Shown one piece after another: positions 44,490-52,360 of a DNA stretch of 64,000 nucleotides. The notes beneath the pieces were generated by a model. It did not search any database. It worked only from the letters and a program-made list of their open reading frames with translations, and was not told the DNA's origin. Each line of letters begins with the position of its first letter. The first letter of the stretch is position 1. A program made the position numbers and the translations under genes. Source of the stretch: Burkholderia puraquae (GTDB lineage Bacteria; Pseudomonadota; Gammaproteobacteria; Burkholderiales; Burkholderiaceae); assembly GCF_002099195.1 (NCBI RefSeq), contig NZ_NBYX01000001.1, positions 558,168 through 622,167 of the forward strand. The letters are read 5' to 3'.

Positions 44490-45368
44490 TCAGAACTGGT
44501 AATTCACCGACATGTCGAACACGCCGTTGGTCGACTGCTGCGTGATCGGGCTGCGTGCGGCGCGGCCGACGAGCTGCTCGATCGCGCCGTCGATCGTGAC
44601 GAACCAGTGCTTGTTCAGGAACCAGGCCATCGTCACGCCCGCGCCGAACGACTTGATCCCGGCCCCCGACGAATAAGCCGGCAGCCCCGAGCGCGCGGCG
44701 GCGCCCTGGTTCACACCGAACCAGCTGTTCATGTAGCGCGAATCGGCGAACGACACGGTCGGCCCCGCGAACCAGAAGAAATGCTCGTTGCTGCCCGGCA
44801 GCGGCATGTACGCGGAGAAATCGCCAACCCAGCCGTTCGAGCCGCCGAGGCTGCGCCGGATATCTGCGCGCAGCACGAGCGGAAATTCCTTCGAGATCAC
44901 GTAATCGGCCGCCAGTTTCATCACCGGGGCCGCGTTGATGTTGTCGAGGCCGTTCAGGTGCTGGATATCGTCGGCCGAACGGCGCCCCAGGTCGTAACCG
45001 ACGGACAGGCTCACGCGCCAGTTCGGCCCGCGCAGCACGTTCGCGCCGAGCCCCTCGCCCGTCGACAGGAAGAACAGGTCGCGATAGCGGATGTCGAGGT
45101 TCGGGCCGCCCATCACGCGATAGCGATCGGAGCCTGCATAGCGCGGCTGCAGCGTCATCGCGGCACCCACGCTGATATTCCAGGTGGAGATGTTCGGGTC
45201 GTAGAGTTTTTCGAGCGGCACACCCGCCGAGTATTGCCACTCGCCGAGCGGCGAAGGCGTCTGGGCCGACGCATCGCGGGCGCCGGCCGCGGCGAGCGCC
45301 GCGCAGGCCGACACACCGGAAACGAACCGGCGTGCGCCGGGCGACAGCAAAGGGCGAGCAGCAGTCAT
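44490..45368 (-). CDS. MipA/OmpV-family outer membrane protein (second copy)
   Basis: A 292-residue beta-barrel protein of the MipA/OmpV family. A cleavable signal (RRFVSGVSACAALAAAGARDASA) precedes the mature start. The family segment NISVGAAMTLQPRYAGSDRY and a C-terminal YQF end are present. It shares the family pattern with 24252-25031 but is distinct in sequence. The ATG at 45368 gives a complete signal; a longer frame to 45512 lacks a ribosome site. Its neighbour is the divergent stress island; function beyond envelope localisation is unknown. Confidence 0.9.
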   Translation of the reverse strand: MTAARPLLSPGARRFVSGVSACAALAAAGARDASAQTPSPLGEWQYSAGVPLEKLYDPNISTWNISVGAAMTLQPRYAGSDRYRVMGGPNLDIRYRDLFFLSTGEGLGANVLRGPNWRVSLSVGYDLGRRSADDIQHLNGLDNINAAPVMKLAADYVISKEFPLVLRADIRRSLGGSNGWVGDFSAYMPLPGSNEHFFWFAGPTVSFADSRYMNSWFGVNQGAAARSGLPAYSSGAGIKSFGAGVTMAWFLNKHWFVTIDGAIEQLVGRAARSPITQQSTNGVFDMSVNYQF

Positions 45369-45508
45369 CAAGGCGTCCCCGTCGGTTGCACGAAACGAAC
45401 CTGAAGGAAAGCGCATCGCGCCGTTTCGGCTGCAGCGGCTGGCAGCCTGCGGCGCGAACGTAGCGTGCGCTGAATTAACGGACATCCTACGCGACGCGCG
45501 CGAGAGAC

Positions 45509-45539
45509 GCAAAGCGCCCGCTGCGCGCGGGCACTTTGC
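45509..45539 (-). terminator. terminator-like hairpin after the 45574-46419 genes
   Basis: GCAAAGCGCCCGC (45509-45521) pairs with GCGGGCACTTTGC (45527-45539) with one mismatch around a five-base loop. It lies 35 bp beyond the stop of the leftward small-protein cluster and before the mipA promoter. Confidence 0.5.
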
Positions 45540-45573
45540 CGTACGCGGGACAGACCGGTAAAGCGTGGTGGCG

Positions 45574-45885
45574 TCAGAATCGCTCGACGTGATAGTCGCC
45601 GGCCAGCGCGGCCGGGCTGCGCGTCGACATCATCCGCGAGAAGCCATCGGCGAGCCGTCCGAGCGCAAGCTGCTTCTGGCTGGCGTCCCAGTGCGTATAG
45701 GTGTCGTACGCGGCATCGTCGAACGACACGGTGACGGCGACCGGGCGGCCGCTGGCGCGAAAGCCGATCTGCAGCACGCCGCCCGGCAATTCCTCGATGT
45801 GATAGCGCAGCGAGCGCGATTCGAAATAGCGGCCCAGCACCTGAGCGATCGCGCGCTTGTCTGGCGATTGCACGTGAATGTCCAT
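45574..45885 (-). CDS. conserved small protein of unknown function
   Basis: A 103-residue soluble protein that I do not recognise. It starts MDIHVQSPDKR and has alternating hydrophobic strands in the middle (LPGGVLQIGFRASGRPVAVTV) and an acidic/aromatic stretch YDTYTHWD. A strong GGAGG ribosome site supports the ATG at 45885. It lies 14 bp after the next small gene upstream and belongs to a leftward cluster of three. Confidence 0.7.
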   Translation of the reverse strand: MDIHVQSPDKRAIAQVLGRYFESRSLRYHIEELPGGVLQIGFRASGRPVAVTVSFDDAAYDTYTHWDASQKQLALGRLADGFSRMMSTRSPAALAGDYHVERF

Positions 45886-45899
45886 GACGGTCCTCCTTT

Positions 45900-46097
45900 T
45901 CAGTGTTCGCGCGGCCGGTTGTGTGCACCGCTTCCTGCCGGCATCCGCATCGGCGGCGGGTGCGACGGCGGGTCGCCCTGCGGCAGCCCGTCGGGCACGG
46001 GCGGATCGACGGGATCGTCGTGCTCGGGTGTCGTCGGATCCGGGCCGACATCGGGCGTCGTCGGCTCGGGGCGGTGCAGCGTGAATGGCATAGTCAT
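45900..46097 (-). CDS. proline-rich small protein (65 residues)
   Basis: A 65-residue protein with about one third Pro and many Asp/Thr (PEPTTPDVGPDPTTPEH segment). It has no membrane segment and is probably disordered. AGGAG lies five bases before the ATG at 46097. It is the middle gene of the leftward small-protein cluster. Function unknown; such proteins occur next to Burkholderia stress genes. Confidence 0.55.
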   Translation of the reverse strand: MTMPFTLHRPEPTTPDVGPDPTTPEHDDPVDPPVPDGLPQGDPPSHPPPMRMPAGSGAHNRPREH

Positions 46098-46197
46098 GTC
46101 TCTCCTGCGCGACGGCACGCGCATCTCGATGGCGCCGGCACCGTGCGCAACCGGCATGCCCGCTCGCGCGCCGCCCCGGTTGTCCGCTGCCGTACGC

Positions 46198-46419
46198 TCA
46201 GTCGTCGCAGGCCGTCATCGCCCCCCACATCGTGCGCTCGGGGCCGTCGCAGACGGTGTCGTTCAGTTCACGTACCTCGTTCTCGTCGTCGACCATGCGC
46301 CGCTCGGGCCGATCGACCAGCGATGCGCGCTTCCACGTGCCGAAGCGCTCGCGCACGCGGGAGAAATCGCCACCGCATCCGTTCGCGTCGTAACGTATCC
46401 TTTTCCTGGATGCATTCAT
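46198..46419 (-). CDS. small basic/acidic protein of unknown function (73 residues)
   Basis: A 73-residue soluble protein. It begins MNASRKRIRYDANGCGGDF and ends in an acidic region (MVDDENEVRELND) with two Cys. AGAGGG lies upstream of the ATG at 46419. It is divergent from the 82-residue gene at 46561 and probably the first gene of the leftward cluster. No family recognised. Confidence 0.55.
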   Translation of the reverse strand: MNASRKRIRYDANGCGGDFSRVRERFGTWKRASLVDRPERRMVDDENEVRELNDTVCDGPERTMWGAMTACDD

Positions 46420-46560
46420 CACGATGCCCTCTCGTCCATGCCGACGGCGCGCGTTGCTGCACCGCGCCCCGCCGGGTTTCGCCGACGCGCACGCGTCACG
46501 CCGCCTGCCCTGCGCAGGCACGGCGCGTGCGCCCGCATCCATGACCAAGGAGGTTCGACC

Positions 46561-46809
46561 ATGACCGTTCACGCTACCGGCCGCCACGACGCCGTGTCAC
46601 CGGCTGCCGGACTGCTCTGGCTCGCCACGTCGCGCCCGCCGCCCAAAGACAAGACGGAGGAACGCATCGACGAGGGACTCGAGGAGACGTTTCCGGCCAG
46701 CGACCCGCCCGCCGTTGGCGGCGCGACTCGTATCGACCCTGCCAAGCCGCCCGGCGAGCACGAACGCCGCGCGCCGCACGTCCCATCCCCGCCCCGCGAT
46801 CACGGCTGA
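46561..46809 (+). CDS. small stress-associated protein with TFPASDPPA motif
   Basis: An 82-residue soluble protein. The central segment ERIDEGLEETFPASDPPAV is a recurrent motif in short Burkholderia/proteobacterial proteins of unknown function. The rest is Pro/Arg/His-rich and probably disordered. AAGGAGG, a near-perfect ribosome site, lies just before the ATG at 46561, so it should be well expressed. It is followed by the tiny membrane protein and the CBS gene in the same direction. Confidence 0.7.
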   Translation: MTVHATGRHDAVSPAAGLLWLATSRPPPKDKTEERIDEGLEETFPASDPPAVGGATRIDPAKPPGEHERRAPHVPSPPRDHG

Positions 46810-46875
46810 CGGCGGCACCCGGCCCGCGCTGCGCTACGGCGCGGTGGCGCGCCGGTGCAATCCGGAGTTGATCTG

Positions 46876-46995
46876 ATGAAACGCCTTGAACGCAGATGGC
46901 ATGAAGTCAGCGGCGCCGCCGGCGTCGCCGCGCTGGCGGCGATCGAAAGCGCGGTGGTGCTCGCGATCGTCGCGATGACAGGCATCGGCCACTGA
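46876..46995 (+). CDS. 39-residue single-span membrane protein
   Basis: A very short frame: basic N-terminus (MKRLERRWHEV) followed by one hydrophobic helix (AALAAIESAVVLAIVAMTGI). GGAG lies eight bases before the ATG at 46876. It sits between two well-supported stress genes in the same direction. The composition and ribosome site support a real small membrane protein, but without comparison it remains a candidate. Confidence 0.5.
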   Translation: MKRLERRWHEVSGAAGVAALAAIESAVVLAIVAMTGIGH

Positions 46996-47149
46996 CGCCC
47001 TGCACGGCCCGTACGCGGCTGCCGCCGTGGAAGATGTACAAGCGGGCTGGCAAATTTCTCCGTCGCCCGGCCGTCGGGGCCCCGCGTGGGCCTCCCGCGC
47101 GCGGCACGCTATCTGCTCCCGAATCGTCTCGCTCACGAAGGAGGCGTTC

Positions 47150-47581
47150 ATGTATCGCGTCACAGAGATCATGTCGCGCGACGTGGTGTGCGTCGCGCCA
47201 ACCGACACGATTCGCCACGCGGCCGAACTGATGCGGCGCTTCGATATCGGCGTGCTGCCCGTTTGCGACGGCCCCGAACTCGTCGCGATCGTGACCGACC
47301 GCGACCTCGCGGTGCGCGGACTGTCGCACGGCCATTCGTCCGATACGCCCGTGCAGGCAGTCGCGTCCCGACCCGTGCAGTGGTGCGTCGAGGACGACGG
47401 TGTCGGCGACGTCCAGCAACGGATGGCCGATGTCCAGTTGCATCGGCTGCCGGTGCTCGACCGCAACCGGCGGCTGGTCGGCATCGTGTCGCTGGGCGAT
47501 ATCGCGACGCGCGCGGGCGGCCCCGAGCGCGACGAGCTGGCCAATACGCTCGAGGACGTGTCGCTGCCGCGCCGGCGCTGA
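47150..47581 (+). CDS. CBS-domain pair protein
   Basis: A 143-residue protein of two CBS domains (about 5-60 and 75-130) with typical motifs: VTEIMSRDVVCVAP, IGVLPVCDG and IVTDRDLAVRG, then HRLPVLDRNRRLVGIVSLGDIA. Such standalone CBS pairs bind adenine nucleotides and regulate partners. It has no effector domain. AAGGAGG lies before the ATG at 47150. It is followed 58 bp later by the PRC-barrel gene, a pairing seen in Burkholderia stress islands. Confidence 0.93.
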   Translation: MYRVTEIMSRDVVCVAPTDTIRHAAELMRRFDIGVLPVCDGPELVAIVTDRDLAVRGLSHGHSSDTPVQAVASRPVQWCVEDDGVGDVQQRMADVQLHRLPVLDRNRRLVGIVSLGDIATRAGGPERDELANTLEDVSLPRRR

Positions 47582-47639
47582 CCGGCGCCCGTTCATGTCG
47601 CGTGCCCGCCCGGGTGCCGCTTCGACCAGGAGGTATTCG

Positions 47640-48137
47640 ATGACAGCGGAACAACCGTCACACGACGACATGCGCATCGTCGGCGGCAGCCGTCGCTCGG
47701 CCGGCGGCGGGCCGGGGCCCGACGTAATGGCCGCCCGCACGCTCGAAGGCGATCGCGTCCTGACGATCGACGGCGACAACATCGGCGTGGTCGCCGACAT
47801 CATGCTCGACGTGCGCACCGGCCGGATCGCGTATGCGGTCGTGTCGTCGCGCGGCCTGCCGGGGATCGGCGACAAGCTGCTCGCGGTGCCGTGGAACGTG
47901 CTCGTGCTCGACGTCGAGCGCCAATGCTTCGTGCTGCCCGTCGCCACCGACCGCGTGCGCGAAGCCCCCGGCTTCGACAGGAATCGCTGGCCGTCCATGG
48001 CCGATCCGGACTGGGCCGAGGCGCTGCACGCGTACTACGGCAGTTCGCCATACTGGCTGATCGAGGAAGGCGAAACGGCGCTCGACTCACCGCCGTACGA
48101 GGCGTCGCCGGGCGGCCCTGACGGCGGCAAGCGGTAA
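47640..48137 (+). CDS. PRC-barrel domain protein
   Basis: A 165-residue protein with one PRC-barrel (about residues 30-110; LTIDGDNIGVVADIMLDVRTG and LLAVPWNVLVLD). PRC-barrels bind proteins or RNA in ribosome maturation and photosynthetic or stress complexes. The Gly/Pro-rich tails look disordered. CAGGAGG precedes the ATG at 47640. It shares direction with the CBS gene and likely its transcript. Confidence 0.9.
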   Translation: MTAEQPSHDDMRIVGGSRRSAGGGPGPDVMAARTLEGDRVLTIDGDNIGVVADIMLDVRTGRIAYAVVSSRGLPGIGDKLLAVPWNVLVLDVERQCFVLPVATDRVREAPGFDRNRWPSMADPDWAEALHAYYGSSPYWLIEEGETALDSPPYEASPGGPDGGKR

Positions 48138-48149
48138 CGCGATCACGGC

Positions 48150-48848
48150 TCAGTGCGCGGCCGCCACCGTCCGCGCGAGTTGCCGGGCGGCGGCCAGATG
48201 CGCGTTCAACATCGGCAACGCGTTGGCCGCGAACGCGCGAAGCTGCGGATCGCGGCCGTTCCGCGCCTCGCCTTCGTAGAGCCGGATCGCCGCTTCATGC
48301 GCGCGCGGGCCTGCCACCGCGACGTAGGCCGTGTCGAACGCATGGCCGTCTTGGGTTCGCAACGCGGTCACGGCCGGATCAACGAGCATCCGCGACTGGA
48401 CCGGTACGCCCTTGGCCGCGCCAAGCCGCCGCAATTCGCCGGCGATCCGCCCGTGATCGTCGACCATCCGGCGCGCGAACGCCTTGACTTCAGGGTTCGA
48501 CGAGCGATCGAGCGCGAGCTGGCTGGCCTGCCGCTCGACCTTGCCGATCATGCCCGCCTTGTCGACGAACTCGGCATCGATACCGGTCGGCCGCTGCGTC
48601 ATGCCGGCCTCGTCGGCAGTCGAGCCTGGGCGGATGACGCCCGGCGCGACCTGCGCCGCCGAGGCGGGTAACGCCTGGCTCGCGCGCTCCGCTCCGACGC
48701 CCTCGTCGGCCGGTGCGTCGCGGGGTGTCGCGATCCACGCACACGACAGGATCGGCAGGATCGCGGCCGACACGACCGACCGCATGCGCGTCAGGCAAGC
48801 CGGCCCGCCGCTCTTGCCGTCGTGCCGCGTGCTTTCGGTTGCGTCCAT
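48150..48848 (-). CDS. DUF4142-family exported protein
   Basis: A 232-residue protein. An N-terminal hydrophobic segment (about 22-40, SVVSAAILPILSCAWIAT) acts as signal or anchor. The C-terminal helical DUF4142 bundle (about 90-225) has FVDKAGMIGKVERQASQLAL and FARRMVDDHGRI. The ferritin-like helical bundle has no obvious metal ligands. AGGAGGT precedes the ATG at 48848. It follows the hybrid kinase gene by 48 bp, so the kinase may control or be co-expressed with it. Function of the family is unknown. Confidence 0.9.
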   Translation of the reverse strand: MDATESTRHDGKSGGPACLTRMRSVVSAAILPILSCAWIATPRDAPADEGVGAERASQALPASAAQVAPGVIRPGSTADEAGMTQRPTGIDAEFVDKAGMIGKVERQASQLALDRSSNPEVKAFARRMVDDHGRIAGELRRLGAAKGVPVQSRMLVDPAVTALRTQDGHAFDTAYVAVAGPRAHEAAIRLYEGEARNGRDPQLRAFAANALPMLNAHLAAARQLARTVAAAH

Positions 48849-48896
48849 CGCACCTCCTTTCCTCCTGGATGACCGGGCACGCGGCCGTGCCGGCTG

Positions 48897-50885
48897 CTAA
48901 CGGCCGCGTGCTTTCCGATCGTGCCCGGCGTCCGGCGCGACATCGGCGATCACGCTCGCCAGCGTCGGCATGTCCACCGGCTTGCACAGATACGCGTCGA
49001 AGCCGGCGGCCATCACGCGGTGCCGGTCGGCGTTGCCGGCGTGCGCGGTCACCGCGACGACGGGCAGATGCCCGCTACCGCCCGGCAAATGACGAATGCG
49101 GTCGAGCAGCCAGAAGCCGTCGCCGTCCGGCATGGCGAGATCCGACAGCACGACGTTCGGCGCACGCCGTTCCAGCACGTCGAGCGCGTCGTGTCCCGAT
49201 TGCGCGGTCGACACCTGCGCCCCCATCGTTTCGAGTGCCGCGGCGAGGCTCGCGCGCGAGGTCGCGTCGTCGTCGACGACGAGCACGCGCTGGCCGTCGA
49301 GCGTGACTGTGTCCGTTGTGCCCGCCGCGCGCAGCCGGTTCCCGGCGGGATCGTCGGCATCCCAGCCGGCCGGCAGCGTGACCGTGACGGTCGTCCCGCG
49401 TCCGGTGCCCGCGCTCGTCGCGACGACCTCGCCGCCATGCAGTTGCGCGATGTTGCGCACGATCGACAGCCCGAGTCCCAGACCGCGCTTCGACGACACC
49501 AATGCGCGTTCGGGCCGGCTGAACGTCTCGAACAGATGCGGCAGGTATTCCGGTGCAATGCCCTGCCCGGTGTCGGCGACCGACAGCCGCACGCGCTCGC
49601 CGGCACGGATCAGCGACACGTCGATGCGGCCGCCCGGCGGCGTGAACTTGATCGCGTTCGACAGCAGGTTCGACAGGACCTGGCGTACCCGCTCGCGGTC
49701 TGCCGGAATCACGCAGGTCGGCATTGCATACGAAGTCGACAATTCGAGCCCTTGCGCCTGGGCCGTCGCGTCGAGTTCCCGCGTGGCATCGCGCACGACC
49801 CGCACGAGATCGACCGGCACGCGCTCGAGGCGCAACCGGCCCGTCGCGAGCGACGATGCGTCGAGCAGGTCGGCGACCATGTGCGACAGCGACCGCGCGC
49901 TGCGATCGATCGCGTCGACCGCCTGTTGCGCGAGACCCTGGCCGTCCGCGTTGCGCAGCACCTCGACCCAGCCGTAGATCACGTTCAGCGGCGTGCGCAG
50001 CTCGTGCGACACCGTGGCCAGTAGCTCGTCCTTCAGCCGGTTCGACGTGTCCGCCTGCGCGCGTGCGTCGCGCGCGCCGCGCAGCGAGCGCAGGTTGCGA
50101 CGCTCGCCGCGGCGCCGTTCGTGCGCATCGCGCAGCGTCATCGACACGCCCGTACAGTTGCCCTGCGCATCGACGATCGGCGACGCAGCGAAGGTCGCTC
50201 GAAAATGGCCGCCGTCGCGTCGCACGCACAGCGCGTCGAGCGGACCGACCGGCGCGCGCAGGTTCGCGAACGACGCAGGTAACGGATGGCGCCGCAACCA
50301 GCGCGGTGCGATCATCGCGACGATGTCGCCACCGGCGGCCTGCGCCGCGTCGATGCCGAAGATCCGTTGCGCGGCCGGATTCCAGCTCGTGATCCGGCGT
50401 GCGGCATCGACCCCGACGATCGCATCGGGCGAAGCGTCGACCACGCGGCGCAGCAGGCCGTCGTCAGGTACGGGCAGAGGTGGATCCGGTGCCGGCTCGC
50501 GATGCGGCGGGCGAACGGCGTCGCCACCGTCATCGATTTCGCGAAGACGATCGTTCGCGAACAGCGGCTTCACGGCCATCACGAGCACGCACTCGACGAA
50601 GCTGATCGCGACGAATGCGCCGGCCTGCGCGAGCAGCGTGGCCAGCGGCGCCTCGCGCCACCAGAGCGCACCGATCACGGCCACGCTCGCGGCGGCCGCG
50701 ACCAGGCCGCCGCCGAACGACGTCAGCCATGCGGCAGCCGCAACGCCTGCATAAAAAGGCAGCGGCGCAAATGGTGCGTGCTCGCCGACCACGCGAACCG
50801 CCCACGCCTGCAGCGCGGACGCCAGCCCGACGGCCAGCACGATCCATGCACCCTGCCGTAACAGCTCACGGGTCAGGGTCCTCAT
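48897..50885 (-). CDS. membrane hybrid histidine kinase
   Basis: A 662-residue sensor. Three to four membrane segments (about 10-105) form an integral sensor, followed by PAS (about 145-265), HisKA with the H-box VSHELRTPLNV (about 320), HATPase (N-box NLLSNAIKFTPPGG) and a C-terminal receiver (DDDATSRASL; phospho-Asp in LSDLAMPDGDG). The ATG at 50885 has AAGGA. It has no separate response-regulator gene next to it; the divergent sigma-54 activator has no receiver, so phosphotransfer between them is not obvious. Confidence 0.93.
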   Translation of the reverse strand: MRTLTRELLRQGAWIVLAVGLASALQAWAVRVVGEHAPFAPLPFYAGVAAAAWLTSFGGGLVAAAASVAVIGALWWREAPLATLLAQAGAFVAISFVECVLVMAVKPLFANDRLREIDDGGDAVRPPHREPAPDPPLPVPDDGLLRRVVDASPDAIVGVDAARRITSWNPAAQRIFGIDAAQAAGGDIVAMIAPRWLRRHPLPASFANLRAPVGPLDALCVRRDGGHFRATFAASPIVDAQGNCTGVSMTLRDAHERRRGERRNLRSLRGARDARAQADTSNRLKDELLATVSHELRTPLNVIYGWVEVLRNADGQGLAQQAVDAIDRSARSLSHMVADLLDASSLATGRLRLERVPVDLVRVVRDATRELDATAQAQGLELSTSYAMPTCVIPADRERVRQVLSNLLSNAIKFTPPGGRIDVSLIRAGERVRLSVADTGQGIAPEYLPHLFETFSRPERALVSSKRGLGLGLSIVRNIAQLHGGEVVATSAGTGRGTTVTVTLPAGWDADDPAGNRLRAAGTTDTVTLDGQRVLVVDDDATSRASLAAALETMGAQVSTAQSGHDALDVLERRAPNVVLSDLAMPDGDGFWLLDRIRHLPGGSGHLPVVAVTAHAGNADRHRVMAAGFDAYLCKPVDMPTLASVIADVAPDAGHDRKARGR

Positions 50886-51292
50886 TGCATCCTTGCCTCG
50901 CGCCGGCTCCGGTCGCACGGCGCCATGCCGCTGGTCGACCATCCGGCGTGCCGTCGAGCGTGCCGGGCGAGCGTGGTGGCATACGCAAGCGTCATGCCCG
51001 ATGCAGGCCGCGGATGGCGGGATGGTGCGCCGTGCCGTCTACCCGGCTACCCGGCTGCCGGGTGGCTCCACGGGACGGAGGGCTGCGCCCGGCCGGTGCG
51101 GCGGGCCGCATCGGCACATCTTGGCCGCGACCGGATTTTTCATCGGAATGCTGTAAAAAAGCATCGATACGACCCTGGATCGCTCAAAAATGCCGCGATT
51201 CGTGTCAGGAATCGATGGCCTGTTCCTTCCGCCCCCGCCCCGCACATTGGAAATTTCTATTTTGCGGCACCTTCTTGACCAATTCGCTGTCA
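50886..51292. promoter_or_regulatory. divergent region between hybrid kinase and sigma-54 activator
   Basis: A 407-bp region. AT-rich parts near 51125-51180 and 51250-51305 are likely promoters. An inverted repeat ATGCT-N7-AGCAT lies at about 51153-51169. I see no clear -24/-12 element here. No supported gene. Confidence 0.45.
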
Positions 51293-52330
51293 ATGATAAA
51301 TATTGCAATCAACGGAACGTGTGATGCCGATTTTCAAAACGGCCCGCTAACGCCGATGGGAGAAACCGCAAACCGGTCGAAGCAGCGTGCAGACGGCCGC
51401 CGGTTGTCCGGCCGGTCCGCCGCGATGCGCACGCTGCTCGGCCGCATCGAGAAAATCGCGTCGACCCACGCCAGCGTGATGATTGCCGGCGAAAGCGGGG
51501 TCGGCAAGGATATCGTCGCGCGCCGGCTGCACGATCTCAGTGCCCGGCGGGACGGCCCGTTCGTCCCCGTGAACTGCGGCGCGATTCCGCCCGACATCGC
51601 GGAGTCGCAATTGTTCGGGCACGAGAAAGGCAGCTTCACCGGCGCGATCGCGCAGCGGGAAGGTTTCTTTGAAGCCGCGCGCGGCGGCACGCTGCTGCTC
51701 GACGAGATCGCCGAAATGCCTGCGCCGCTGCAGGTGAAGCTGCTGCGGGCGATCGAATCGAATGTGATCGTCCGGGTGGGCGGCACCGAGCCGATTCCGC
51801 TCGACGTGCGCATCGTGTCGGCCACGCGCCACAATCCGGCCGAAGCCGTGCGCGACGGCCGGCTGCGCGAGGACCTGTTCTACCGCCTCGCCGCATTTGC
51901 GCTGTACGTGCCGCCGCTGCGCCAGCGCGACAGCGACATCGAGACGATCGCGCTGGAGTTCGTCGACGCGCTCAATGCGCGGCACCATGCGCACAAGCGG
52001 CTGACCGAGGCCGCGATCGCGGCGCTGCGCGCATACTCGTGGCCCGGCAACGTCCGCGAGCTGCACAACACGATCGAGCGCGCGTACATCCTGTCGGACG
52101 AAGGCATCGACATCACGCTGCCGAAGCCGGCGATGCCGCCCGAGCGCCTGTCGGAGAACACGATGGCGCTGCCGCTCGGCGCGACGTTGCACCATGCACA
52201 GCAGCGCTTCATCGCGGCGACGCTGCACCACTTCGACGGCAACAAGCCGCGCGCCGCGAAAGCGCTCGGAATCAGCCTGAAGACGCTCTACAACCGGCTC
52301 GCGCTGATGCGCGACAGCGGCCGCTCCTGA
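51293..52330 (+). CDS. receiver-less sigma-54-dependent activator
   Basis: A 345-residue enhancer-binding protein. An AAA+ domain (about 45-275) has Walker A GESGVGKD, Walker B TLLLDEIAEMP and the sigma-54 contact loop HEKGSFTGA (Ser in place of the usual Ala of GAFTGA). The C-terminal Fis-type helix-turn-helix ends NKPRAAKALGISLKTLYNRL. There is only a short N-terminal segment, no receiver or PAS, as in PspF-like activators held in check by a partner. ATG 51293 chosen; ATG 51356 is possible. Target promoters were not found in the window. Confidence 0.9.
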   Translation: MINIAINGTCDADFQNGPLTPMGETANRSKQRADGRRLSGRSAAMRTLLGRIEKIASTHASVMIAGESGVGKDIVARRLHDLSARRDGPFVPVNCGAIPPDIAESQLFGHEKGSFTGAIAQREGFFEAARGGTLLLDEIAEMPAPLQVKLLRAIESNVIVRVGGTEPIPLDVRIVSATRHNPAEAVRDGRLREDLFYRLAAFALYVPPLRQRDSDIETIALEFVDALNARHHAHKRLTEAAIAALRAYSWPGNVRELHNTIERAYILSDEGIDITLPKPAMPPERLSENTMALPLGATLHHAQQRFIAATLHHFDGNKPRAAKALGISLKTLYNRLALMRDSGRS

Positions 52331-52335
52331 GCGGC

Positions 52336-52359
52336 GCGGCCGTATTTCATACCGGCCGC
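52336..52359. terminator. bidirectional hairpin between activator and chemoreceptor genes
   Basis: GCGGCCGTAT (52336-52345) pairs with ATACCGGCCGC (52349-52359) with one bulged base. It fills the 30-bp gap between two converging genes. Confidence 0.45.
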
Positions 52360-52360
52360 G

